Source of the DNA: DASSJM01 sp036280655
GTDB taxonomy: Bacteria; Actinomycetota; UBA4738; HRBIN12
Assembly: GCA_036280655.1 (NCBI GenBank)
Contig: DASUQI010000069.1
Location: forward strand, 1 to 64,000
Direction: 5' to 3'
Length of the DNA stretch: 64,000 bases
The notes beneath the pieces are model-generated. The model was not told the DNA's origin. It did not search any database and was given only the letters and a program-made list of their open reading frames with translations. Below, piece after piece: positions 48,440 to 57,356 of the stretch. Within the stretch, counting starts at the first letter, position 1, and each line of letters begins with the position of its first letter. The position numbers and the translations under genes were made by a program.

Positions 48440-49972
48440 GTGTACGGGCGCGTCAACGGTGTCACGGTCGTGGGGGTCCGCGGACACCTGGTCGTCGTCG
48501 AGGCGTACATCGGGCGAGGACTGCCCTCGCTCACCCTGACGGGGCTTCCCGGCGCGGCCGTGCAGGACGCGCGCGACCGGATCCGGCCGGCCGTCGAGAA
48601 CGCGCGGCTCGAATGGCCGCTTCGCCGGGTGGTCGTCAACCTGTCGCCCGGCAACCTCCGGAAGGACGGGCCGGGCCTGGACCTGCCGGTCGCGATGGGC
48701 GTGCTCTCGGCGTCGGCGCAGGTACGTTCGGCGGTGCTCGCCGGGTGGGTGTTCGCGGGCGAGCTCTCGCTCCGAGGCGAGCTGGTCTCGACGCCCGGGA
48801 TCCTCTCGGCCGCCGTCGCGGCGGCTCGAGCCGGATCGCGCGGCATCGTCGTCCCGAGCGCCAACGCCCCCGAGGCCGCGCTCGTCGAGGACCTCGAGGT
48901 CGTCGGGGCGCCGACGCTCGGCGACGTGGTGTCGTTCTTTCGAGGTGCATGGACGCCGTCGCCGCCCGTGGACGATCGACCCTCCGGCGACGGCCGGCAC
49001 GAGGTGGACCTAAGCGAGGTCCGCGGCCAGGCCCAGGCCCGCCGCGCGCTCGAGATCGCCGCGGCCGGGGGCCACAACGTGCTGCTCGTGGGCTCGCCCG
49101 GCGCGGGCAAGACGATGCTCGCCCGGCGACTCGCGACGATCCTGCCCACGATGTCCCGGCCCGAAGCGCTCGAGGTCACCCAGCTGCATTCGGTCGCCGG
49201 GGTGCTCCACGGAGGCCTCGTCCGGGAGCGACCGTTCCGCTCGCCGCACCACTCCGTGTCGGCGGCGGCTCTGCTCGGCGGCGGCGCGGGGTACCTGCGG
49301 CCCGGCGAGGTCTCGCTCGCGCACCACGGGGTGCTGTTCCTCGACGAGTTCACCGAGTTCCGGCGGGACGCAGTCGAGGGGCTCCGGCAACCGCTCGAGG
49401 ACGGACGCGTCGTCGTGACCAGGATGGCCGCGACGGCGACGTTCCCGGCGCGGTTCACGCTCGTGGCCGCCACCAACCCGTGCCCGTGCGGGTTCGCCGG
49501 CGATCCGGTCCGACGGTGCAGGTGCCGGGACGATCGCCTGCAGGCGTACGCGGCGAAGCTGTCGGGTCCGCTGCTCGACCGTGTCGACATCCACCTGACG
49601 GTCCCGAGGCTCACCAAGCGCGAGCTGCTCGGCGAGGCGCACGCCGAGTCCTCGTCGTCGGTCCGCCAGCGCGTTGAGGAGGCGCGCGGACGACAGCGTC
49701 GCCGCTACGCGACCCTCGGGCCGATCTGCAACGCCCAGCTCCCCGGCCCGCTCGTCCGTCGCGAGTCGCGGATGTCGCAGGAGGCCCGGTCGATGCTCGC
49801 CGCCGCGGTCGATCGTCACGGCCTGACCGGTCGTGGGTTCGACCGGGTGCTGAAGGTCGCGCGGACGATCGCCGACCTGGCGGGGATCGACCGCGTGATG
49901 CCCGAGCAGGTCGTCGAGGCGCTCGCGTATCGCGCGAGCACGCCCGCGACGGAGCTCGAGCGTGTCGGGTGA
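48440..49972 (+). CDS. comM: ComM/YifB-family Mg-chelatase-like AAA ATPase
   Basis: The 510-aa protein has the Lon-like N-terminal region (SLTLTGLPGAAVQDARDRIR, LSPGNLRKDGPGLDLPVAMG), then an AAA domain with Walker A GSPGAGKT at 218-225, VLFLDEFTEFRRDAVEGL, and the ATNPCPCGFAGDPVRRCRC Cys-rich loop. ComM helicases assist branch migration in natural transformation. The stop overlaps dprA by 11 bases, so the two are co-translated. Confidence 0.93.
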   Translation: MYGRVNGVTVVGVRGHLVVVEAYIGRGLPSLTLTGLPGAAVQDARDRIRPAVENARLEWPLRRVVVNLSPGNLRKDGPGLDLPVAMGVLSASAQVRSAVLAGWVFAGELSLRGELVSTPGILSAAVAAARAGSRGIVVPSANAPEAALVEDLEVVGAPTLGDVVSFFRGAWTPSPPVDDRPSGDGRHEVDLSEVRGQAQARRALEIAAAGGHNVLLVGSPGAGKTMLARRLATILPTMSRPEALEVTQLHSVAGVLHGGLVRERPFRSPHHSVSAAALLGGGAGYLRPGEVSLAHHGVLFLDEFTEFRRDAVEGLRQPLEDGRVVVTRMAATATFPARFTLVAATNPCPCGFAGDPVRRCRCRDDRLQAYAAKLSGPLLDRVDIHLTVPRLTKRELLGEAHAESSSSVRQRVEEARGRQRRRYATLGPICNAQLPGPLVRRESRMSQEARSMLAAAVDRHGLTGRGFDRVLKVARTIADLAGIDRVMPEQVVEALAYRASTPATELERVG

Positions 49973-51089
49973 GGCCGAGGGCCCGCCGTGGCCGACCTGG
50001 CCGGACGGGTTCGTCCTGACCGACGAGGACCGTCGTGCGCTCCTCGTGCTCTCGGCGCTCCGAACGATCACGCCGCGACGGCTGATCGCCCTCGCCGCCG
50101 AACGCGCCACGGCCGCCGCCGTGCTCGCGCACGTCCGAGGCGGACGCGCCGGGAGCGACGGCGACCGGCGGTTCGCCCGCTCGCTGGATCCGAACGCACT
50201 CGCCGCCCGAGCGGAGGCGTCGGGCGCCCGGTTCGTGACGTGGGGTTCGCCCGAGTACCCGTCGCAGCTCGAGCAGATCCACGACCCGCCCGCCGCGCTG
50301 TATGTGATCGGTGCGCCGCCGCCGGACGTCACGCGCGCCGTCGCGATCGTCGGGGCCCGCAGGTGCACGGCGCTCGGGCGGGAGCAGGCCGCCGACCTCG
50401 GCAGCGCGCTCGCGCTCGCCGGCGTGACGGTCGTGAGCGGCGCCGCCCGAGGCATCGACGCGGCGGCGCACGAGGGGGCGCTCTCGGCCGGCCGGGCGAC
50501 GCTCGCGGTGCTTGGCTGCGGCGTCGACGTCGCGTACGACCCCGGCGGTCGGGACCTCCTGCGGCGCATCGGTGCGAGCGGGACGATCGTCTCGGAGTTC
50601 GCGCCCGGCACGCCGCCGGAGCCGCGCAACTTCCCCGCGCGTAACCGGATCGTCGCCGGCCTGTGTCGGGCGACGGTCGCGGTCGAGGGCGCGGCCGGTA
50701 GCGGCTCGCTCATCACCGCGGAGCACGCGTTGGAGTTCGGGCGGGAGGTATTCGCCCTGCCGGGTTCCGTGACGAGCCCGCTGGCGCACGTCCCTCTGCA
50801 GCTGATCCGGGACGGCGCCGGGATGATCCGCGGCTCCGAGGACCTCCTGCACGACCTCGGTCTCGAGCTCGACGCGCAGGCCGTCCGCGAGGATCTGAGC
50901 GACGCCGAGGTGAGAGGGCTCGGCGCGCTCACCGGTCCGACGCTTCCCGAACGGGTCGCCGCCACCCTCGACATCGGCCTCCCGGAGGCGGTCGCGGTGC
51001 TGATGGAGCTCGAGCTCCGGGGCTTCGTGCGGAGCGTGGGCGGCCGGTACGAGGCCACGCTGAAGGGCGCCGCCGCGTCCGCCCGCTGA
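49962..51089 (+). CDS. dprA: DNA-processing protein DprA
   Basis: The 375-aa protein has the DprA Rossmann core: AIVGARRCTALGREQAADLG, TVVSGAARGIDAAAHEGAL, AVLGCGVDVAYDPG, NFPARNRIVAGLCRATVAVE and SGSLITAEHALEFGREVFALPG. The C-terminal winged-helix region includes VAATLDIGLPEAVAVLMEL. It loads RecA on incoming single-stranded DNA. It overlaps comM. Confidence 0.94.
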   Translation: MSGEAEGPPWPTWPDGFVLTDEDRRALLVLSALRTITPRRLIALAAERATAAAVLAHVRGGRAGSDGDRRFARSLDPNALAARAEASGARFVTWGSPEYPSQLEQIHDPPAALYVIGAPPPDVTRAVAIVGARRCTALGREQAADLGSALALAGVTVVSGAARGIDAAAHEGALSAGRATLAVLGCGVDVAYDPGGRDLLRRIGASGTIVSEFAPGTPPEPRNFPARNRIVAGLCRATVAVEGAAGSGSLITAEHALEFGREVFALPGSVTSPLAHVPLQLIRDGAGMIRGSEDLLHDLGLELDAQAVREDLSDAEVRGLGALTGPTLPERVAATLDIGLPEAVAVLMELELRGFVRSVGGRYEATLKGAAASAR

Positions 51090-51181
51090 GCCGTCGGCCG
51101 GCACCGGCACCGCCCCGCTCGGCTGCTTGAACCACAGGAGCGTGGTTGGTACAAGGTTCCGACCCGAGCCGAGAGGGACCG

Positions 51182-52177
51182 ATGGCCGCCCGCCCCAACC
51201 ATGCCGCGTCCGACCTCGCCCCGAGCGACGTCGGCAGCGGCGACGCGGCCTCCGACGAGGCCCTGATCGGCGCGTTCGCCGACCATCTCCGCTACGAGCG
51301 CCACCTCGCGCCCTCGACCGTCGCGGCCTATCGGAGGGACCTCGCCCAGCTCTCGCGGTTCCTTGGCCGGGGCGGCCACGGGATGTCGACCGCCCGCCTG
51401 GACGATCTCCGTCGCTTCCTCGCCCAGCTCACGACCCTCGGGTACGCTCGCGCGTCGATCGCGAGGAGGGTCGGGGCGATCCACACCTTCTATCGCTGGG
51501 CCCGAGGGCAAGGCGTGATCGAGCGCGATCCCTCGGTCCTGCTCGGCCGGCCGAAGGTCACGTCCAGGCTGCCGGTTGTGCTTCGGCCCGCGGAGGCGGC
51601 CGCGCTCGTCGAGGCGCCGGAGGTGGGGGTGGCGGCGGAGGCCGACGAGGAGGCCGCTCGTCGGGCCCGCGCGGTCGCGCTCCGCGACCGGGCGATCCTG
51701 GAGCTGCTGTACGGGTCGGGGCTGCGCGTCGCCGAGGTCACCGGCCTGACCCTGACGGCGGCGGACCTGGACCGCGGGCGCGTGTCCGTGATGGGGAAGG
51801 GGTCGAAGGAGCGCGAGGTTCCGATGAGCGACGTCTCCCGCGAGGCGATCGCCGCCTGGCTCTCGGAGGGCCGGCACCTGCTCGAGCCGGGGGCGGGCGA
51901 GACCGCGCTGTTCCTGAACCTCAGGCGTCGCCCGATCTCCCCACGCGACATCCGGCGGCTTGTGGGACGATACGGAGGCGCCACGCTGTCCGGTCGACGC
52001 GTGTCGCCGCACACCTTGCGACATTCGTTCGCCACCCATCTGCTGGAGGGAGGAGCCGACATCCGCGCGGTCCAGGAGCTGCTCGGCCACGCCAGCGTGG
52101 CGACCACCCAGCGCTACACGCACGTCACCCGTTCCCGCCTGTTCGAGGCCTACCGGCAGAGCCACCCGAGGGCCTGA
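51182..52177 (+). CDS. xerC: Tyrosine recombinase XerC
   Basis: The 331-aa recombinase has an N-terminal SAM-like core-binding domain (YERHLAPSTVAAYRRDLAQL) and the catalytic domain with Arg in LYGSGLRVAEVTGL, Lys in MGKGSKEREVPM, SPHTLRHSFATHLLEGG (HxxR), and LGHASVATTQRYTHV (His and Tyr). It resolves chromosome dimers at dif with XerD. ATG 51182 has GAGAGGGACCG upstream. The stop overlaps the whiG start (TGATG). Confidence 0.94.
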   Translation: MAARPNHAASDLAPSDVGSGDAASDEALIGAFADHLRYERHLAPSTVAAYRRDLAQLSRFLGRGGHGMSTARLDDLRRFLAQLTTLGYARASIARRVGAIHTFYRWARGQGVIERDPSVLLGRPKVTSRLPVVLRPAEAAALVEAPEVGVAAEADEEAARRARAVALRDRAILELLYGSGLRVAEVTGLTLTAADLDRGRVSVMGKGSKEREVPMSDVSREAIAAWLSEGRHLLEPGAGETALFLNLRRRPISPRDIRRLVGRYGGATLSGRRVSPHTLRHSFATHLLEGGADIRAVQELLGHASVATTQRYTHVTRSRLFEAYRQSHPRA

Positions 52178-53151
52178 TGGCGCGAACCACCAAGGCCGGC
52201 GAGGCTGGCGAGGCGGGCGGGGCGAAGAAGGCCGGCAGATCCGGCAGATCCGGCGCGAAGGCCTCGCCCCGCAGCGGTGCGAAGGCGGGGACCGGCAAGC
52301 CGAAGGGCGCCCCGAACGCTCGCGCGACCGACGCGCCCGCGCGCAGGAAGGCGACGACGTCGGCCGAACCGATCGCTCGCGACGACCTGGATGAGCTCGC
52401 GCGTCTCTGGGAGGAGTTCAAACGGGAGGGCTCCGCCGCGCACGCGTCGTCGCGCGAGCGGCTGATCCTGCACTACGCGCCGCTCGTGAAGTACGTCGCG
52501 AGCCGCGTCGCGACCGGACTCCCGTCAAGCGTCGATCAGGCGGACCTCGTGTCGTACGGGATGTTCGGGCTCATCGACGCGCTCGAGAAGTTCGATCCCG
52601 AACGCGGCAACAAGTTCGAGACGTACGCGATCCCGCGGATCAAGGGAGCGATCATCGACGAGCTCCGGGCTATGGACTGGGTCCCGCGCTCCGTCCGCTT
52701 CAAGGCCCGGGAGATCGAGAAGGCGTACTCGGACCTCGAGTCGATCCTGAAGCGGGCGCCGAGCGAGAAGGAGATCGCGGAACGGCTCGGCGTGTCGCTC
52801 CCCGAGCTCCACGAGGTCATCAACCAAATCTCGTTCGTCCAGGTCCTGCAGCTCGACGAGATCCTCAGCGTAGGCAGCGACCGAGGAGAGCAGGTCTCGC
52901 TCCTCGACACGCTCGCCGACCGCAGCGTCGACCCGACGACCGGGCTCGAGGGTCAGGAGACCCGCGGCCTGCTCGCCGCCGCGATCAACTCCCTGTCCGA
53001 ACGGGAGAAGATCGTCGTCACGCTCTACTACTTCGAGGGGCTGACGCTCGCCGAGATCGGGGGGATCCTCGGCGTCACCGAGTCCCGCGTCTGCCAGATC
53101 CACACGAAGGCCGTCGGGCAGCTGCGGCTGCAGTTCGTCGAGACCGACTGA
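52177..53151 (+). CDS. whiG: Sigma-28-type RNA polymerase sigma factor WhiG
   Basis: After a ~70-residue low-complexity basic Ala/Gly/Lys tail, the 324-aa protein is a FliA/WhiG sigma factor: region 2 YAPLVKYVASRVATGLPSSV and ALEKFDPERGNKFETYAIPR, region 3 VPRSVRFKAREIEKAYSDLE, and region 4 LSEREKIVVTLYYFEGLTLA ending RVCQIHTKAVGQL. WhiG drives sporulation genes in Streptomyces; no flagellar genes are visible here. It is co-translated with xerC. Confidence 0.93.
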   Translation: MARTTKAGEAGEAGGAKKAGRSGRSGAKASPRSGAKAGTGKPKGAPNARATDAPARRKATTSAEPIARDDLDELARLWEEFKREGSAAHASSRERLILHYAPLVKYVASRVATGLPSSVDQADLVSYGMFGLIDALEKFDPERGNKFETYAIPRIKGAIIDELRAMDWVPRSVRFKAREIEKAYSDLESILKRAPSEKEIAERLGVSLPELHEVINQISFVQVLQLDEILSVGSDRGEQVSLLDTLADRSVDPTTGLEGQETRGLLAAAINSLSEREKIVVTLYYFEGLTLAEIGGILGVTESRVCQIHTKAVGQLRLQFVETD

Positions 53152-53253
53152 TCCCACCGCCTCGCACTGCGAGCCGCGAACCGTGAGCTTTGTCACGGTC
53201 TGGGGACCGAGGGCACGGTACGGTCCGCCTCCGACGACGGACGGAGGCACCCG

Positions 53254-53802
53254 ATGGCATCCCGACTCCCGGCACGGCGCGTGCGGACGCATCGCGGCGC
53301 GATGTATGTCCTCGCCGTCCCGATCGCGCTCATGGTGGTCGGGCTCGGTTCCCCCATCTCCGCGGATGCGCCGCTCTCTACCGCCGGGTGGCCGTGGCCG
53401 GTTCGCGGACCCGTGATCCGCGGGTTCGACCCGCCCGAGGATCCGTTCGGCGCGGGTCACCGCGGGATCGACATCGCCGCGTCGGTCGGGACCGCCGTCG
53501 TCGCGCCGGCCTCGGGCACGGTGGCTTTCGCCGGCAAGGTCGGCGGTCACCTGTTCGTGACGCTCGACCACGGCGGCGAGCTGACCACCACCTACTCGTG
53601 GGTCTCGGCGACCTCGGTGCGCAAGGGCGACGTCGTGACGGCCGGGCAGGCCTTCGCCGCGACCGGGTCGGGTCATCCCGGGTCCGTCGTCCCGCACCTG
53701 CATCTCGGCGTGCGGCTCGCGGGCGCGTACCTCGATCCGTTCGCGTTCCTGCTCGACCTGGGCGTGGTCGACCTCATCCGGCTCGCCCCGCTGTCGGCCT
53801 GA
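53254..53802 (+). CDS. M23-family metallopeptidase (LytM-like)
   Basis: The 182-aa protein has an N-terminal signal or anchor helix (residues ~17-36), then an M23 domain with zinc ligands His69 and Asp73 in HRGIDIAAS and His148, His150 in HLHLG. The site is complete, so it is probably an active peptidoglycan hydrolase outside the membrane. An M23 gene between whiG and rpsB is usual in actinobacteria. Confidence 0.88.
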   Translation: MASRLPARRVRTHRGAMYVLAVPIALMVVGLGSPISADAPLSTAGWPWPVRGPVIRGFDPPEDPFGAGHRGIDIAASVGTAVVAPASGTVAFAGKVGGHLFVTLDHGGELTTTYSWVSATSVRKGDVVTAGQAFAATGSGHPGSVVPHLHLGVRLAGAYLDPFAFLLDLGVVDLIRLAPLSA

Positions 53803-53835
53803 GTGGCCGCTCGGGCGCACCGCGCTCGCGACGTC

Positions 53836-53841
53836 TAGGAT
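53836..53841 (+). promoter_or_regulatory. -10 box candidate for PQQ-repeat gene
   Basis: TAGGAT, 33 bases before GTG 53875; the leader carries AGGAGGG. Confidence 0.45.
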
Positions 53842-53874
53842 GTGCGCCCCCCGACCAGGAGGGCTGTTCCCCGA

Positions 53875-55359
53875 GTGCACGATCGGCCACCCATGCGCGC
53901 CGTCCGTCTCGCCGGCATCGTCGCGGCCGCCGCCGTCGTGGCGACGCTCGTGACCGGAACGGCTGCGGCGCAGGAGGGCCGGACCGCGTGGTCGCAGTTC
54001 CAGGGAGGCTCCGCCCACGACGGGTTCCGAGACGACGGGCCCGCACCTCCCTACCGGGTCCGGTGGTTGTTCGCCGACCCGTCGGGCGACCGGCTCTCTG
54101 CGGCGATCGTCGTCGCCGAGGTGGCGATCACGGTCGGTCCCGAGGCCGTCTATGGCGTGGACCTCTCGGACGGGGCGATCGCGTGGGAGATCCAACGGGC
54201 CGGCGGGCCGCTCTCCGTCCCGGCGGTGGGGACGGCGGGCGGACAGGACGTGCTCGTGTACGTCGACGGCCCCGCGCCCGGGTCCTCGGACCCCTCGCCA
54301 ACGCCGACCGCCACGGCGTCGCCCGGCGCCACCGATGACGCCGACGACGAGGCGGTCTCCGAGCTCGTCGGCGTGACGCTCGCAGATCGGACGGAACGCT
54401 GGCGCGTCAGCCTCGACGCGATCTCGCGCAGCGGTGTCACGATCGACGGCGACACGGTGTTCGTCGGCGATCAGGGCGGGACGCTGTCGGCGTACTCGCT
54501 CGCCGACGGCACGTCGCGATGGTCGACCACGGTGACCGGACGCATCGACACGCCGGTCGCCTCGGCCGACGACGCCGTGATCGTCGTCGCCCGCGACGCG
54601 GAAGAGGGCAGGGTCGCGCTCGTCGCGTTCGACGCGGCGACCGGGGAGCGCGCGTGGCCGCCGTTCGAGATCCCCGCGACGTCGACCGCCGGCTCGGCGC
54701 CGTCGCTCGCCGACGGACGGGTCATCCTCGGGTCGGCGGACCGGTTCGTGCGCGCCGTGAGCGCCGAGGACGGGACCGAGGTGTGGACCTCGCTCGTTCT
54801 CACGCTCTTCTCGCCCGCGACGGCTCCCGCGCTCGGCGACGGAAGCGTCTTCGCGGCCGACTTCGGCGGCGGCCTGTACCGGCTGGACGCCGCCGACGGA
54901 AAGCGGGTGTGGAGCCATCAGCTGAACGAGGTGATCCTCCGCGGAGCGCCGGTGGTGTCCGGGGACGCGGTCATCGTCGGGCTCGCCGACGGTCGGCTGG
55001 TCGCGGTCGACGCGGCGTCGGGACACCTGATCTGGCAGGAGGACCTCACGGAGGGGGCGCTCGGCGCGGTCGCGATCTCGGACGACGCGCTGATCGCCGT
55101 GACCGGGGGACCCCAGGCGGGTCTCGTCGCGTTGGAGAACGACCCGGAGGGAACCCTCGTCGACGTGCCCTCGCCGACCGAGTTCGACCCGGGGACGACG
55201 TTCGGGCGCTACGCCGCCGCGGCGACGATCGTCTTCGTCGTCGCGTTCGTTCCCGGGATCTACGCGCGGCGGCGGTTCGGCTCCGGCCTCGTCTCGGAGG
55301 GCGAAGGGGACGACGAGCGCGACGACGAAGACGATCCCGGCGAAGGAGGCGGCGCGTGA
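53875..55359 (+). CDS. PQQ-binding-like beta-propeller protein, membrane-anchored
   Basis: The ~494-aa product has a signal peptide (VRLAGIVAAAAVVATLVTG, cleaved near AAAQ), many PQQ-like beta-propeller blades (for example VYGVDLSDGAIAWEIQ, LYRLDAADGKRVWSHQ, LVAVDAASGHLIWQED), a Pro/Thr/Ser linker at ~145, a C-terminal membrane helix near 460 and an acidic tail. The propeller faces outside. Such proteins are scaffolds or outer-assembly factors; the exact role is unknown. The downstream membrane protein starts in its GTGA stop overlap, suggesting a complex. Confidence 0.8.
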   Translation: MHDRPPMRAVRLAGIVAAAAVVATLVTGTAAAQEGRTAWSQFQGGSAHDGFRDDGPAPPYRVRWLFADPSGDRLSAAIVVAEVAITVGPEAVYGVDLSDGAIAWEIQRAGGPLSVPAVGTAGGQDVLVYVDGPAPGSSDPSPTPTATASPGATDDADDEAVSELVGVTLADRTERWRVSLDAISRSGVTIDGDTVFVGDQGGTLSAYSLADGTSRWSTTVTGRIDTPVASADDAVIVVARDAEEGRVALVAFDAATGERAWPPFEIPATSTAGSAPSLADGRVILGSADRFVRAVSAEDGTEVWTSLVLTLFSPATAPALGDGSVFAADFGGGLYRLDAADGKRVWSHQLNEVILRGAPVVSGDAVIVGLADGRLVAVDAASGHLIWQEDLTEGALGAVAISDDALIAVTGGPQAGLVALENDPEGTLVDVPSPTEFDPGTTFGRYAAAATIVFVVAFVPGIYARRRFGSGLVSEGEGDDERDDEDDPGEGGGA

Positions 55360-56345
55360 GCGGGAAGAAGAAGCGTCGTCCGGCGACGTCGCGCCCGCCC
55401 CAGCCGCTGGAGATCGAGCCCGCCTCGCGCGCCGAGACGCCCGAGCCGCGTCGTGGGTTCGGCGGATTGCTCGGGGGCGGCCCATCGATCCTCCCCTCGA
55501 TCCCGCGCTCGCTCGGCCGGGGCCTGCTCGCGGTCGTGGCCCAGCCGATCCTGCTCGTCGTCGCGCTCGTGCTGCCGTTCCTCGTGTGGCTCGCGCTCCT
55601 CGCGATCGGCTTCGAGGGCTCGGCCGGCAGGCTCGTCGACGTGCTCGCGCTTCCGCCGATCGCGACCTACTTCGACCTCGGGACGGGCGCGAGCGTCGTC
55701 GGGGTCGGCCCGGCGTTCCTCGTCTTCACCGCGGTCTCCGTCCTCGTCCGCGGCGTGGTCTACGCGCTGCTCGCCGGCATGGTCGTCGAGGCGCTCGAGG
55801 ACGGCCGCGTGAGCAGGTACGGCCTGCTGCGCGGGGTCGCCGCGATCCCGGTCGTCCTGGTCGTGCAGGTGATCTCGTTCTCGCTGATCATCGCCGGCAA
55901 CCTCTTCTTCCCGATCCTGGGCCCGGGGATCGGGTTCCTCGCGTTCGTGGCCGTCCTCGTGGGGGGCCTGTTCTTCCTCGGGTTCGCGCCGACCGCGGCG
56001 GTCCGGCAGGGACGCGGCGTGCTCGAGACGATCCGTCGCTCCGGTCGAGCGGCGCAGCTCCCCGGAACGCGACAGCTCCTGTTCTGCGCGCTGTACTTCT
56101 TCGTGGCGCTGCCCGTGGTGGTCGGGCTCGTGCCGGGCGGGACCCAGCTCGGTGCGAACCCGTCGCTCGCCGCCTGGGTCTTCATCCTCGCGGTGAGCGT
56201 CGTGCACCTTGCCTTCATGGCGGCGCTCGCGTACCGGTGGATCGCGGTCGAGCCGCTGGTTCCCGAGGAGCCCGTGCGCCGGCGGGTCGCGCGTACCGAG
56301 CCCGCGAGACGCCAGGCGTCGCAACGCCCGCGGGGCCGCCGGTAA
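55356..56345 (+). CDS. Polytopic membrane protein of unknown function
   Basis: The 329-aa product starts with a basic Pro-rich tail, followed by about six membrane segments (for example PILLVVALVLPFLVWLALLA, VVLVVQVISFSLIIAGNLFF, LLFCALYFFVALPVVVGLVP), and ends in a basic Arg-rich tail. GTG 55356 overlaps the previous stop. Between segments 4 and 5 lies GVLETIRRSGRAAQLPGTRQ. Co-translated with the propeller protein, it may form an envelope complex with it (inference). Confidence 0.75.
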   Translation: MSGKKKRRPATSRPPQPLEIEPASRAETPEPRRGFGGLLGGGPSILPSIPRSLGRGLLAVVAQPILLVVALVLPFLVWLALLAIGFEGSAGRLVDVLALPPIATYFDLGTGASVVGVGPAFLVFTAVSVLVRGVVYALLAGMVVEALEDGRVSRYGLLRGVAAIPVVLVVQVISFSLIIAGNLFFPILGPGIGFLAFVAVLVGGLFFLGFAPTAAVRQGRGVLETIRRSGRAAQLPGTRQLLFCALYFFVALPVVVGLVPGGTQLGANPSLAAWVFILAVSVVHLAFMAALAYRWIAVEPLVPEEPVRRRVARTEPARRQASQRPRGRR

Positions 56346-56371
56346 CCCTCCGGGGCGCCGAACGCCGCTGG

Positions 56372-56377
56372 TAGACT
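56372..56377 (+). promoter_or_regulatory. -10 box candidate for rpsB
   Basis: TAGACT, 130 bases before GTG 56508. The leader is unusually long for this window, and ends in GGAAGGAGGCG. Confidence 0.5.
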
Positions 56378-56383
56378 GCCCCT

Positions 56384-56507
56384 TCGCCGGCGTCTCGACG
56401 CCGAGCACACACGCCCGGGGATCGCTTCCGGGGTCCCGGCCGGCAGCACGAGACCGGGCCGGACGCGAGCCGAACCGGGCGGAGGGACAACCGGAAGGAG
56501 GCGCACC
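56384..56507 (+). promoter_or_regulatory. Long rpsB 5' leader, possible autoregulatory region
   Basis: The ~124-base GC-rich leader contains several inverted-repeat candidates around CCGGGGATCGCTTCCGGG and GGTCCCGGCCGGCAGC. rpsB leaders in many bacteria fold to bind S2, so a control site is plausible, but I cannot match a known structure. Confidence 0.3.
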
Positions 56508-57356
56508 GTGCCTGTCGTCACCAGGCGGGAGCTCCTCGAGGCAGGGGTGCACTTCGGGCACCAGACCAGACGCTGGAACCCGAAGATGGGCCGGTACCTG
56601 TACGGGGAACGCTCCGGGATCTACATCATCGACCTCGAGAAGACCCTGGCGGGTCTCGAAGAGGCCTACGGGTACGCCCGCGAGATCGGTCGGCGCGGCG
56701 GAGTCGTCCTGTTCGTCGGGACGAAGAAGCAGGCGCAGGAGGTTATCGCCGAGCACGCGAACCGCGTCGGCATGCCGTACGTCACGACGAGGTGGCTGGG
56801 CGGGATGCTCACGAACTTCCAGACAGTGTCGCGGCGCCTGCTGCGTCTCCGCGAGCTCCGCGAGATGGAGCGCACCGGCGCGTTCGACTTCCTGCCGAAG
56901 AAGGAGGCGATCCGCCTCCGCCACGAGCGGGAAAAACTCGAGCGCAACCTCGGCGGCATGCAGAGCCTCGAGCGGCTGCCCGACGCGATCTTCGTGATCG
57001 ACACGAAGAAGGAGCACATCGCCGTGAACGAGGCCCGCAAGCTCGGGCTTCCGGTGATCGCGATCGTGGACACGAACTGCGACCCCGACGAGGTCGACCA
57101 CGTGATCCCCGGCAACGACGACGCGATCCGGTCGGTCTCGCTCGTCACGAGGCTGCTCGCCGACGCGCTCGCCGAGGGGCGGCAGGAGGGCCGCGAGGCC
57201 GTCGTCACCAAGGTGATGGGTCCGGAGATCACGCCCGAGCCCGAGCCGGCGCAGGCCGTCGCCGAGCCGCCGCCCACCCCCGCGCCCATGACGGCCGCGT
57301 CCCCGCAGGCGCCGGCCGAGCCGGCGGCCGCCGACGCAGCGAAGGAGACGACATGA
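56508..57356 (+). CDS. rpsB: 30S ribosomal protein S2
   Basis: The 282-aa protein has the S2 motifs RRELLEAGVHFGHQTRRWNP, IVDTNCDPDEVDHVIPGNDD and the SVSLVTRLLADAL helix. About 45 extra residues of Pro/Ala/Glu sequence extend the C-terminus. GTG 56508 is preceded by a strong GGAAGGAGG. It is co-translated with tsf through ATGA. Confidence 0.96.
   Translation: MPVVTRRELLEAGVHFGHQTRRWNPKMGRYLYGERSGIYIIDLEKTLAGLEEAYGYAREIGRRGGVVLFVGTKKQAQEVIAEHANRVGMPYVTTRWLGGMLTNFQTVSRRLLRLRELREMERTGAFDFLPKKEAIRLRHEREKLERNLGGMQSLERLPDAIFVIDTKKEHIAVNEARKLGLPVIAIVDTNCDPDEVDHVIPGNDDAIRSVSLVTRLLADALAEGRQEGREAVVTKVMGPEITPEPEPAQAVAEPPPTPAPMTAASPQAPAEPAAADAAKETT

Noticed and set aside
52195..52350. Short GC-rich direct repeats (GGCGAGGC, GGCAGATCC), considered as a CRISPR or satellite.
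   Set aside because: They are in frame inside whiG, encode a low-complexity tail, and lack regular spacers.
53160..53253. A promoter for the M23 gene from TTGTCA and TACGGT.
   Set aside because: The spacing is about 23 bases, too long for a normal promoter.
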